Below are positions 1 to 7,715 of a stretch of DNA of 64,000 nucleotides, one piece after another. A program made the translations under genes and the position numbers. Source of the stretch: an unidentified bacterial endosymbiont (lineage in GTDB: Bacteria > Pseudomonadota > Gammaproteobacteria > Enterobacterales > Enterobacteriaceae). The stretch's first letter is position 1. Each line of letters opens with the position of its first letter. The stretch lies in NCBI RefSeq assembly GCF_918797525.1, contig NZ_OU963893.1, positions 1,550,001-1,614,000 of the forward strand, in the 5' to 3' direction. The notes below the pieces were generated by a model, which saw nothing but the letters and a program-made list of their open reading frames with translations, made no database searches and was not told the DNA's origin.

Positions 1-2
1 CT

Positions 3-752
3 ATTTATTATCCGCTACTGGTTTTATGGTGGATATTGCGGTTGAAAAAAATTCAGCTCAGATGGCCAACCGAAACTAATACAAGCGTCCTGATATTGGT
101 AGTCTTGCTACCTCAGGTATTGATTTGGTTGTGGTTTATGTTTCATCACGGAGGACGGCTGACGGAATGGCTTCAGCCTTTTTTCATACTGTCACCGGCA
201 CTCGTTGTCGCCTGCGCCGTCCCCCCTGTGGCACAAACGTTAAGAGGTCCTGCTTTAGTACTCATGAGTACCGCTGTGTTGGTTCTGCTTGGATACAGCC
301 TGGTTATGGCAACGAATGTGCGGGGGGCGGGGCAAAAAATGCGTTATATCATCCCGTTCAGCCTTGAAGTTGAGCAACTGTGGCAAAAGCGTTACGGTAC
401 TCCTCTACGTTATGTAGGCGGGGAACACCTGGCTGAGTGGCTTACTTTTTATGCACCGTCCAGGCCCAAAATCATCACACCCTGGAGTAATAAAGTAAAA
501 CCTAATATCTATAACGCTGATATCAGACTCTCCGACATACATCATTCGGGAGCATTACTCATCGGCAAGTCAGAGGATAATTGCACTCTCAGTTCGTTTA
601 CTCATGTGCTAGCGCTGTGGCCGCAGCTGCGACTTGATGCTATAAGCAAGATAGCGATTACGGAGGATAACCAACATAGCAGTTATCCTGTCTGCATAGG
701 GTTTATAAAACCGGTCACTGAAACAAAAAACGCTCCGGTATCGCCACAGTAA
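3..752 (+). CDS. GT39-like membrane glycosyltransferase, C-terminal part (5' end outside window)
   Basis: The reading frame is open to the left edge of the window, so only the C-terminal part is present. A TTG at 36 is merely internal. Two hydrophobic membrane segments lie near residues 28-60 and 75-100. After them comes a soluble tail with a tract (LWQKRYGTPLRYVGGEHLAE) followed by FYAPSRPKI, a pattern I know from the C-terminal domain of GT39/ArnT-like lipid-linked sugar transferases. Such proteins add sugars to lipid carriers or O-antigen at the periplasmic face of the inner membrane. The argW site of K-12 also carries an O-antigen glucosylation cluster (CPS-53 gtr genes), which suits this role. 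The last dozen residues abut IS3 debris, so the natural C-terminus may be altered. The family call is moderately secure; the substrate is unknown. Confidence 0.5.
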   Translation: MYYPLLVLWWILRLKKIQLRWPTETNTSVLILVVLLPQVLIWLWFMFHHGGRLTEWLQPFFILSPALVVACAVPPVAQTLRGPALVLMSTAVLVLLGYSLVMATNVRGAGQKMRYIIPFSLEVEQLWQKRYGTPLRYVGGEHLAEWLTFYAPSRPKIITPWSNKVKPNIYNADIRLSDIHHSGALLIGKSEDNCTLSSFTHVLALWPQLRLDAISKIAITEDNQHSSYPVCIGFIKPVTETKNAPVSPQ

Positions 753-880
753 CTGCCTGTTTATAATGACTGCCCTGATCGCTGTGGAAGATTACTCCGA
801 CGGGCTTGCCGTGCGTTTCAGCGCTTTCATGGTGCTGGTGAGAACCCCGGTTCTTTCATGAGCGCCCATCTGGTAGCCTC
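740..880 (-). mobile_element. IS3-family transposase (orfB) remnant
   Basis: On the minus strand, bases about 747-812 translate to HGKPVGVIFHSDQGSHY, the stretch around the second Asp of the DDE motif in IS3-group OrfB transposases. The frame breaks just upstream: a second frame encodes LTSTMKALKRT. It ends a few codons after HSDQGSHY at a stop. No terminal inverted repeats, orfA or remaining DDE residues are visible. This is a short, frameshifted scrap of an insertion sequence sitting against the end of the glycosyltransferase. Confidence 0.6.
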
Positions 881-950
881 TCTGAGGTGCCATTGTGGCA
901 ATGCTTTTGCTCTGGCCGAACCGGGGCTGATGCCATGTAGTTCAAATACC

Positions 951-1192
951 TGACTGCCTAATTCAGGCCGTCCGATCAATGGCGTTGGGGTAGGGCTCAA
1001 CGGTCTTCAGGTCATAGCAGGTATTTTGGTGATTGGAGCTTCCCTTGCGTCAGGGGCAATCATAGGGACAGCCTTTGGAGGCATGTTGGTTTTGCATGGA
1101 CTTAACGGTTTGCGAACCTTGTGTATGGCAAAACCGACAGCATAGGGTTACTTAAACAGGGTTATGTTCGCGGTATCATATCAAGGAAATGA
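951..1192 (+). pseudogene. DUF4225-like protein fragment, frameshifted
   Basis: A stop at 951-953 is followed by a frame with a glycine-rich hydrophobic stretch (GLQVIAGILVIGASLASG, then GTAFGGMLVLHGLNGL). This resembles the core of DUF4225 proteins as I remember them. It ends at 1143-1145. From 1112 the +2 frame continues with ANLVYGKTDSIGLLKQGYVRG, which fits the next part of that family, and stops at 1190-1192. The gene therefore lost its 5' end and picked up a frameshift near 1105-1112. DUF4225 has no established function. The assignment is from memory of the family pattern and is tentative. Confidence 0.45.
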
Positions 1193-1204
1193 GTAGGAAA
1201 GCGC

Positions 1205-1268
1205 CATTCATTGAAGTCTACAATGACACATGGGTCATTAAGTCATTATCTGATACCTACAATGAATG
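1205..1268. repeat. Nested inverted repeats in argW-proximal accessory DNA
   Basis: CATTCATTG (1205-1213) is exactly inverted as CAATGAATG (1260-1268). Inside it, AATGAC and GTCATT form a second small palindrome near 1222-1239. There is no T-tract after it. It may be an operator, a vestigial end of a mobile element, or chance in AT-rich DNA. Confidence 0.3.
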
Positions 1269-1592
1269 ACCATGCTTTTTCATGAACCTGTAAGCTTTAA
1301 ATGCAGGTTTCAAAGGTACGAATATATATATAAAATAACGAAACCTGCTACAGCGTAATTGAAGGCGCAACAAGGTTTTCTTGTGTACCACTGCAAATGG
1401 TATAAATGAGTCCTGCGAGAAAAATTGCTATTAATATCATGGCAAGCAGGAATTTTTTCTTTAACTGTGAAAGGCTGCTGGTTTTTTTTAGAAATAGTCC
1501 CTTACGCTAACGCTTGCGCATAAAATATATGCTTTGTAATTCCTATGAGAACTGAGCTTGTTAATTATTGGGTTCAGTTGAGGTGATATTTT

Positions 1593-1838
1593 TCAGTTTC
1601 CATCATTCTTCGTGAAGTTAATGCTGTTCTCACCGAACCGCTGCCTGGCTTCTGATAACGTGACCTCAGGATACACACCGAGTGCAAGAATCTTTTGTTT
1701 GCTACCAAAGCGATACTGAAAACGCCAGTATTTGGAACCGTTTGGGGTAATCAAAAGATGTATACCATTACCGTCTGTCATTTTGACGGGCTTCACAGCA
1801 GCCTTCGCATTCCTTACCTTTAACTCAGTGAGCGGCAT
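1593..1838 (-). pseudogene. P4-type tyrosine integrase, N-terminal remnant
   Basis: The 81-residue frame begins MPLTELKVRNAKAAVKPVK and continues through DGNGIHLLITPNGSKYWRFQYRFG to LALGVYPEVTLSEARQ. That is the N-terminal arm-type DNA-binding domain (DUF4102) of P4-like integrases, normally about 400 residues. The frame then diverges and stops, so the core-binding and catalytic domains with the Arg-His-Arg-Tyr residues are missing. Its start lies 170 bp from the 3' end of tRNA-Arg argW and it reads away from the tRNA, the usual position of an integrase that used that tRNA as its attachment site. It cannot be active; it marks a decayed island. Confidence 0.8.
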
Positions 1839-2007
1839 AGTAAAAATCCTCGGCTGATGGTATCTGCATTATCGAACCAAACATACCAGCAATTGTACCA
1901 ACATGGCACTGTGGATTTTGTGAGACTACTGGAGACGCGGGTGGACTATGAAGCTGAGTTAACTAACTGAATAGATTAAATAAAGTGGACGTTGAGAGAC
2001 GAGCATT

Positions 2008-2082
2008 TGGTGTCCCCTGCAGGAATCGAACCTGCAACTAGCCCTTAGGAGGGGCTCGTTATATCCATTTAACTAAGGGGAC
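2008..2082 (-). tRNA. argW: tRNA-Arg (anticodon CCU), argW
   Basis: Read on the minus strand, the 75 bases begin GTCCCCTTAG and end AGGGGACACCA. The 7-bp acceptor stem pairs GTCCCCT with AGGGGAC, the CCA is encoded, the anticodon arm carries CTCCTAAG with anticodon CCT, and the T-loop TTCGATTC is intact. This matches enteric argW, which reads the rare AGG codon. Its 3' end is a well-known phage and island attachment site, and an integrase remnant lies just beyond it. Confidence 0.95.
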
Positions 2083-2157
2083 GAGGCGGCACGAGTATAA
2101 CGTTATTTCCACTGTGCGTTAAGCTCATCGCCGCCTGACTGCTCAAAGAGTCACCAT

Positions 2158-3087
2158 TCAGGCCGATTTTTTTGCCTTTTTATCATTTTCTTCCTGAGCC
2201 TTAAGCTCAGCCTTGCGCTTGTTGGACATATCGTTGCGGATCTGCGCATGGCTTAGCAGCGCGAAGATAAAGGTCCCGCCGCAAATATTACCGGCAAGCG
2301 TGGGCAGGGCAAACGGCCAGAAAAAATCGCTCCAGTGAAGCGTGCCGTTAAAGACCAGATACAAAATTTCAACGGTGCCCACCACAATATGGGTTGTATC
2401 CCCCAGCGCGATTAGCCAGGTCATCAAAATGATGACCACAATTTTTGCGCTCCCCGCCGAGGGAAACATCCACACCATAGTGGCGATAATCCAGCCGGAG
2501 ATTATGGCATTGGAAAACATCTCTACAGGTGTATTCTTCATCACATCCATGCCGATCTTTACAAACGCATCGCGGGTGGGTTCATCGAATATCGGCATAT
2601 ATTCAAACGCCCATGCCGCGATGCCTGTACCAATGAGGTTCCCCAGCAAAACCACGCTCCACAGGCGCATCAGCAAACCGAAATTACCGAGAGTTGGGTT
2701 TTGCATAACCGGTAATACGGCGGTGACGGTGTTCTCAGTAAACAGCTGTTGACGCGCCATAATGACAATAATAAAGCCGAAGGTATAACCAAGATTTTCC
2801 AGTAAAAATCCGCCGGGCACACCCTCCAGCTGTACATGAAAAATCCCTTTAGCCAGCAGTGAAGCGCTCATGGATAAACCGGCTGCAACAGCTGACCACA
2901 GCAGCGCCATGGCATCACGCTCCATCTCTTTTTCGCCGTCCTGGCGAATATGCTCATGAATGGCCATTGCCCGCGAAGGCAGGCGATCTTCATCAACCTC
3001 TATCTTCTCCCCACGGTTTTTCTCCTCGCTTTCAACTTCGACTTCTTCATTTTGCTCGCCAATTTTTTCTTCCATAACGTCCTTCAT
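2158..3087 (-). CDS. yfdC: YfdC, FNT-family inner membrane transporter-like protein
   Basis: The 309-residue product closely matches E. coli YfdC. It has a charged Glu/Lys-rich cytoplasmic N-terminus (residues about 1-58), then about six hydrophobic membrane segments (about 62-285), then a Lys/Ala-rich tail. It belongs to the formate-nitrite transporter fold, whose members are pentameric channels for small anions. The substrate of YfdC is not established. It stands alone on the minus strand between argW and the start of the mlaA region. The start ATG follows a plausible purine-rich site. Confidence 0.9.
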   Translation of the reverse strand: MKDVMEEKIGEQNEEVEVESEEKNRGEKIEVDEDRLPSRAMAIHEHIRQDGEKEMERDAMALLWSAVAAGLSMSASLLAKGIFHVQLEGVPGGFLLENLGYTFGFIIVIMARQQLFTENTVTAVLPVMQNPTLGNFGLLMRLWSVVLLGNLIGTGIAAWAFEYMPIFDEPTRDAFVKIGMDVMKNTPVEMFSNAIISGWIIATMVWMFPSAGSAKIVVIILMTWLIALGDTTHIVVGTVEILYLVFNGTLHWSDFFWPFALPTLAGNICGGTFIFALLSHAQIRNDMSNKRKAELKAQEENDKKAKKSA

Positions 3088-3402
3088 ATCCGCTCCGACA
3101 AAAAAAGCTTTCTTTTAAGCGTAGCGGCTTTTAATGAATTGCCCGTGGGGATGCTCTTAAATCGTCGTCAATGGCAATAAAGGCGATACATCTCTTTCAA
3201 AGTCATTATAAAATCACCCGCGAAACGAATTGCAAAAGCCAGGCTATGCTGAGATTAGCGTGACGGTGGTTTCTACCCGTCATTGTGCTCATAGACATCG
3301 GTAACCGTGCTGTTACAATCGCTTGCACGTTTACAGGCGGAGCGTCACACGCTCCGTTACGGATGGCAATCAACGATAGCCATACTGAACAGGGAGACAT
3401 TT

Positions 3403-4155
3403 ATGAAACTTCGGCTGTCGGCGCTTGCGCTGGGTGCAACGATGCTTGTGGGCTGCGCCAGCTCTGGAGAACAAACGGGACGCTCAGATCCTCTCGAAGG
3501 ATTTAACCGTTCTATGTATAGCTTTAACTACAACGTACTGGATCCCTATGTGGTTCGCCCGGTCGCAGTGGCATGGCGTGATTACGTTCCGCAGCCTGCG
3601 CGTAACGGGTTAAGCAATTTCACCAGTAACCTGGAAGAACCTGCGGTAATGGTGAACTTCTTCCTGCAGGGTGACCCTTATCAGGGGATGGTGCACTTTA
3701 CTCGCTTCTTCCTGAACACCATTCTGGGGATGGGCGGTTTTATCGATGTAGCCGGTATGGCAAACCAGAAGCTGCAGCGTGAGCAGCCACACCGTTTTGG
3801 TAGCACCTTAGGGCATTATGGCGTGGGTTATGGTCCTTATGTTCACCTGCCATTCTATGGCAGTTTCACCGTCCGTGAGGACGGCGGCGATATGGTGGAT
3901 ACCCTTTATCCGGTGCTGTCGTGGCTGACCTGGCCGCTGTCGATCGGTAAATGGACGGTTGAAGGGATTGAATCGCGTGCGCAACTGCTCGACTCCGACG
4001 GCCTGCTGCGTCAGTCCTCGGACCCGTACATTCTGGTGCGTGAAGCGTATTTCCAGAATCGCGACTTTATTGCGAACGGCGGTAATCTGAAGCCGGAAGA
4101 AAATCCAAACGCGAAAGCGATCGAAAACGAATTAAAAGATATTGATTCGGAATGA
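3403..4155 (+). CDS. mlaA: MlaA, outer-membrane lipoprotein of phospholipid retrograde transport
   Basis: MlaA (VacJ) sits in the outer membrane with OmpC/F. It removes mislocalised phospholipids from the outer leaflet and hands them to periplasmic MlaC. The 250-residue product has a lipoprotein signal ending in a LVGC-A lipobox (Cys18) and the conserved body DPLEGFNRSMYSFNYNVLDPYVVRPVA. The frame extends upstream to 3307, but the ATG at 3403 follows AGGGAGA and is the one that puts the lipobox in place. It is convergent with fadL, and a strong shared hairpin separates the two genes. Confidence 0.96.
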   Translation: MKLRLSALALGATMLVGCASSGEQTGRSDPLEGFNRSMYSFNYNVLDPYVVRPVAVAWRDYVPQPARNGLSNFTSNLEEPAVMVNFFLQGDPYQGMVHFTRFFLNTILGMGGFIDVAGMANQKLQREQPHRFGSTLGHYGVGYGPYVHLPFYGSFTVREDGGDMVDTLYPVLSWLTWPLSIGKWTVEGIESRAQLLDSDGLLRQSSDPYILVREAYFQNRDFIANGGNLKPEENPNAKAIENELKDIDSE

Positions 4156-4188
4156 ATGAAAAAGGTGAGCAGCGCTCACCTTTTTCAT
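4156..4188. terminator. Bidirectional terminator between mlaA and fadL
   Basis: Perfect 15-bp arms (4156-4170 and 4174-4188) with loop AGC. The inner stem is AAAAAGGTGAGC, giving a T-run on both strands. It lies immediately after the mlaA stop and 12 bp from the fadL stop. Confidence 0.9.
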
Positions 4189-4199
4189 GTATGCGCGAA

Positions 4200-5528
4200 T
4201 TAGAACGCGTAGTTGAAGTTCATACCGTACAGCCACGCTTTCCCTTCAGAAGAGAATTCATACGGGCCTTCCTGGAAGGTCACTTTCTGACCATGCATAT
4301 AAGAGATACCGGCATCGATTGAGGCATCTTTGTTAAATGCATAGGTTGCACCCGCGCTCAGCCAGAAACGATCCTGATCCGGAATTGAGATAGAGCGCTT
4401 ATTCGCCGGAACCGGGCTATCATCAAATGCGATACCGGTACGCAGCGTCCAGTTGTCATCCATATAATAGGTTGTACCCAGCGCAATACGGTAAGCATCA
4501 CGGAAGCTTTCATCTTTATAGAAGAGAGTATCGCCATTGCTGTTCGTCGCTTTCAGCTCCTGGAACTGGCTCCAGCTGGTGTAGGTCAGGCTATAGTGAA
4601 CCGCCCACTGTGGCGCCACTTTATTGTAACCGGACACTTCCCACATCTCCGGTAAGTTAAGGCTCAGAGAACCCCCCGTGGTGCGGCCGTCGGTGCCCAT
4701 TGGCAGGCCGAAGCTACCGAGGATCTGATTATAAGCGGAAGGCAGGCTGCTCTTATAATCGCCGTCGAAGTCGATTTTCACTTCAGACCGGTAGGTAAAG
4801 CCGTAACGGTTGTTTTTATCGATTTCATAAAGAATACCGGCGTTCCAGCCAAAGCCCCACTCGTCACCCTTCAGATACGCTATCTGAGAATTGGCAGGGA
4901 TCCCCGCTACCTGCTGTGCCAGGCCTGGTATTGGCGGCAATGCGCCTGAGCCTGCAACGATTTGTCCCAAATCGCCCGCGTAGCGCTCAATCTTCGCTTT
5001 GGCGTAAACCGCATCAAAGCCGACGCCAAAACTCCAGTGGTTATTAAGACGATAAGCACCGCTCAGGTTAAGGTTTAACGTTTCGAGGTCGGTTGTACCG
5101 CCGTAGGCGCCTGCGGCGTAGTTATTATTAAACTCGGTCGCCAATCCATAATTAGAGGTAACGGATGCGCCCCAGCCAAATTGATCGTTAATCGGTGCCA
5201 CGAAATGCAGGTTTGGAACCCATGCCGTTGGTGCAATGTTGTTCGCATTCAGGCTCGCGCCCGTTGGGGAACGACCGGACACATCAACACCCGGATCAAC
5301 AAAGATGGCGCCGGCGGAGAAGGTTGGACGATCAAACATCATGATCAGTGCAGGGTTACGGCTTGCGTTACCTGCGTCATCAGCAATTGCACCTTCCCCG
5401 GAATACGCGCGGCCAAGGCCAGAGGAAGAAAATTCGTTTAGCTGAAAGCCCGCTGACCAGGCGGACGTAGAGACGATTGCCACTGCGACTGCCAGCGCAG
5501 TCTTTTTAAACAGGGTTTTCTGGCTCAT
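4200..5528 (-). CDS. fadL: FadL, long-chain fatty acid outer-membrane channel
   Basis: FadL is a 14-strand beta-barrel that takes long-chain fatty acids across the outer membrane. The 442-residue product has a Sec signal peptide ending SAWSA, and the mature protein begins [20 protein letters not shown], the hatch domain. It ends with the aromatic F of outer-membrane proteins (NFNYAF). I start it at the ATG at 5528 (MSQKTLFKK) as in E. coli; an ATG two codons earlier is also possible. Two FadR operators lie 85-125 bp upstream, consistent with repression in the absence of fatty acids. It works with fadIJ downstream. Confidence 0.97.
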   Translation of the reverse strand: MSQKTLFKKTALAVAVAIVSTSAWSAGFQLNEFSSSGLGRAYSGEGAIADDAGNASRNPALIMMFDRPTFSAGAIFVDPGVDVSGRSPTGASLNANNIAPTAWVPNLHFVAPINDQFGWGASVTSNYGLATEFNNNYAAGAYGGTTDLETLNLNLSGAYRLNNHWSFGVGFDAVYAKAKIERYAGDLGQIVAGSGALPPIPGLAQQVAGIPANSQIAYLKGDEWGFGWNAGILYEIDKNNRYGFTYRSEVKIDFDGDYKSSLPSAYNQILGSFGLPMGTDGRTTGGSLSLNLPEMWEVSGYNKVAPQWAVHYSLTYTSWSQFQELKATNSNGDTLFYKDESFRDAYRIALGTTYYMDDNWTLRTGIAFDDSPVPANKRSISIPDQDRFWLSAGATYAFNKDASIDAGISYMHGQKVTFQEGPYEFSSEGKAWLYGMNFNYAF

Positions 5529-5613
5529 GACCATAACCTCATTGAGTTATTTTTATTCAATAATTGTTACATACCGTAACAGGAACGCGAAGTGTAGGGT
5601 CTGCGGTATGACA

Positions 5614-5630
5614 TACAAATCAGACCAGTG
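5614..5630 (-). promoter_or_regulatory. FadR operator 2 of fadL
   Basis: The minus strand reads CACTGGTCTGATTTGTA, near-identical to the distal FadR site known upstream of E. coli fadL. It contains the core CTGGTCTGA. Confidence 0.75.
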
Positions 5631-5637
5631 GCGAGAG

Positions 5638-5654
5638 TATAGGTCTGACCAGCT
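5638..5654 (-). promoter_or_regulatory. FadR operator 1 of fadL
   Basis: The minus strand reads AGCTGGTCAGACCTATA, fitting the FadR consensus (CTGGTnnGACC). It is spaced 24 bp centre to centre from the neighbouring site, as in E. coli fadL. FadR releases both when it binds acyl-CoA. Confidence 0.85.
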
Positions 5655-5900
5655 GGTATGTTGCAAGTTTGTTTATTAATATTTTCACACATGTTTCTTG
5701 AAACGGGATCTGAGTGGCAAAATTGTGTCCATTGCGACTCATCCGAAAAGGTGGTTTTTGTTTTAGATCATTTTTTAGTGTGATATTGGTCACTTATCCC
5801 GTTTGGGGTCATTAACGGCTGGAGAGCGACAGCATCGCGGCGTAAAATAGCAGCAACGTGTTTATCTCGCGCATGGCGCGAATACAGAGGAAATTGAGCT

Positions 5901-6185
5901 ATGAGTAAATGCAGTGCTGATGAAACCCCGGTTTGCTGCTGTATGGATGTTGGTACCATTATGGACAACACGGATTGCACCGCCTCTTACAGCCGCATTT
6001 TTGGCAACCGGGCCGAAGCGGAAGAAACCCTGGCTGCGCTCAGCCAGCGTGCGCACGAAGTTGAATCCGACCCCTGTGAGATTAAATCCACCTTCACTGA
6101 GGTGGACGGCGGCGTGCAGCTGGATATCGACTTTGTATTCGCCTGCGAAGCAGAAACGCTGATCTTCCAGTTGGGTTTACGTTAA
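5901..6185 (+). CDS. yfcZ: YfcZ, UPF0381 family small protein
   Basis: The 94-residue acidic protein begins MSKCSADETPVCCCMDVGTI and matches E. coli YfcZ (UPF0381, YfcZ/YiiS family). The cysteine cluster Cys4, Cys12-14 near the N-terminus and a second Cys pair further on are visible. No membrane segment or signal is seen. Its function is unknown. It is transcribed divergently from fadL and followed by a terminator before fadI. Confidence 0.9.
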   Translation: MSKCSADETPVCCCMDVGTIMDNTDCTASYSRIFGNRAEAEETLAALSQRAHEVESDPCEIKSTFTEVDGGVQLDIDFVFACEAETLIFQLGLR

Positions 6186-6249
6186 CCCCGGCGGCCTGAT
6201 GTCCTCAACCCGGTCTCTGTACGTGACTGGGTGCACACCATCGTCCCCC

Positions 6250-6276
6250 AAATGCCTCTGCCCTGCAGGGGCATTT
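6250..6276 (+). terminator. Terminator after yfcZ
   Basis: AAATGCC (6250-6256) pairs with GGCATTT (6270-6276); the loop contains CCTGCAGG. The T-rich stretch TTCTTTTTC follows. Confidence 0.65.
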
Positions 6277-6355
6277 TCTTTTTCTTCTCTGTGTCTTAGC
6301 TCGCATTTTTTCGTTTCCCCGATTGGCTGAATGTAAAAAAATGGTTAAGACTGTT

Positions 6356-6372
6356 GTCAGGTCAGACCACTT
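6356..6372. promoter_or_regulatory. FadR operator of fadIJ
   Basis: The palindromic core GGTCAGACC (6360-6368), in the context TCAGGTCAGACCACTTT, lies 33 bp upstream of the fadI ATG. This fits the FadR consensus and would repress the operon without fatty acids. Confidence 0.75.
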
Positions 6373-6404
6373 TTTATTTGCCTATATTTTTACAGGGGTG
6401 CGTT

Positions 6405-7715
6405 ATGAGTCAGGCATTACCGCTTATCACCCGACAAGGTGACCGCATTGCCATTGTCAGCGGGTTGCGTACGCCGTTTGCACGCCAGGCAACGGCGTTT
6501 CACGGCATACCGGCTGTCGATCTTGGGAAGATGGTGGTGGGAGAGATGCTGGCTCGCAGCGATATACCGCCAGAGGTCATCGAGCAGCTCGTGTTTGGTC
6601 AGGTTGTTCAAATGCCTGCAGCCCCCAACATCGCGCGGGAAATTGTCCTCGGCACGGGGATGAACGTTCACACCGATGCCTATAGCGTCAGCCGCGCCTG
6701 CGCAACCAGTTTCCAGGCCGTGGCAAACGTCGCCGAAAGCCTGATGGCGGGGACCATTCGTGCCGGGATCGCTGGCGGAGCAGACTCCTCATCCGTATTG
6801 CCCATTGGCGTGAGTAAAAAGCTGGCGCGCATTCTGGTCGATGCCAATAAGGCCCGCACCACCGGGCAAAAGCTCAAACTCTTCTCGCGCTTACGGTTAC
6901 GTGACCTCGTGCCTGTTCCTCCCGCAGTGGCTGAATATTCCACCGGCCTGCGGATGGGCGATACCGCCGAGCAGATGGCAAAAACCTATGGCATCACCCG
7001 CGAGCAGCAAGATGCGCTGGCACACCGTTCACATCAGCTCGCCGCACAAGCCTGGTTGGAAGGCAAACTCACCGACGAGGTCATGACCGCCTACATTCCG
7101 CCATACCGCGACCCTCTCGTGGAGGATAACAATATCCGCGGCGCCTCGACGCTGGCGGATTACGCAAAACTTCGTCCGGCCTTTGACCGTAAGCACGGTA
7201 CCGTGACGGCGGCCAACAGCACACCGCTGACCGATGGGGCTGCCGCAGTGATCCTGATGACCGAATCCCGCGCCAACGAGTTAGGTCTAAAACCGCTCGG
7301 CTACCTGCGCAGTTACGCGTTCACCGCCATTGACGTCTGGCAGGACATGCTCTTAGGCCCAGCCTGGTCCACGCCGCTGGCGCTGGACCGCGCGGGGCTT
7401 ACGCTTGCGGATTTAACCCTCATTGATATGCACGAAGCCTTCGCCGCGCAAACCCTTGCGAACCTGCAACTGCTGGCCAGCGAGCGTTTCGCCCGGGATG
7501 TTCTGGGCCGCGCACAGGCTACCGGCGAAGTGGATCAAAGCAAATTTAACGTGCTGGGCGGCTCTATCGCCTACGGTCACCCGTTTGCGGCAACGGGCGC
7601 GCGGATGATCACTCAGACGCTACATGAGTTACGTCGCCGGGGGGGCGGGTTTGGCCTCGTTACCGCCTGCGCGGCGGGTGGTTTAGGCGCAGCAATGGTT
7701 CTGGAGGCTGAATAA
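6405..7715 (+). CDS. fadI: FadI, 3-ketoacyl-CoA thiolase of the anaerobic beta-oxidation complex
   Basis: FadI cleaves 3-ketoacyl-CoA with CoA to acetyl-CoA plus a shortened acyl-CoA. It pairs with FadJ. The 436-residue product has the thiolase nucleophile Cys99 in SRACATSFQ, the [10 protein letters not shown] histidine motif and the C-terminal Cys in [10 protein letters not shown] start it at the ATG at 6405 ([14 protein letters not shown]) after AGGGGTG; the frame extends 17 codons further but without support. Its stop overlaps the fadJ start by one base (TAATG), showing translational coupling. FadR sits upstream. Confidence 0.97.
   Translation: MSQALPLITRQGDRIAIVSGLRTPFARQATAFHGIPAVDLGKMVVGEMLARSDIPPEVIEQLVFGQVVQMPAAPNIAREIVLGTGMNVHTDAYSVSRACATSFQAVANVAESLMAGTIRAGIAGGADSSSVLPIGVSKKLARILVDANKARTTGQKLKLFSRLRLRDLVPVPPAVAEYSTGLRMGDTAEQMAKTYGITREQQDALAHRSHQLAAQAWLEGKLTDEVMTAYIPPYRDPLVEDNNIRGASTLADYAKLRPAFDRKHGTVTAANSTPLTDGAAAVILMTESRANELGLKPLGYLRSYAFTAIDVWQDMLLGPAWSTPLALDRAGLTLADLTLIDMHEAFAAQTLANLQLLASERFARDVLGRAQATGEVDQSKFNVLGGSIAYGHPFAATGARMITQTLHELRRRGGGFGLVTACAAGGLGAAMVLEAE

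Noticed and set aside
1519..1533. Small gene starting at the ATG at 1521 (minus strand)
   Set aside because: An in-frame TAG follows after four codons, so this start cannot produce the membrane peptide encoded downstream.
3307..3402. Longer N-terminus for mlaA
   Set aside because: The extra 32 residues would bury the lipoprotein signal and lipobox; the ATG at 3403 with AGGGAGA is clearly right.
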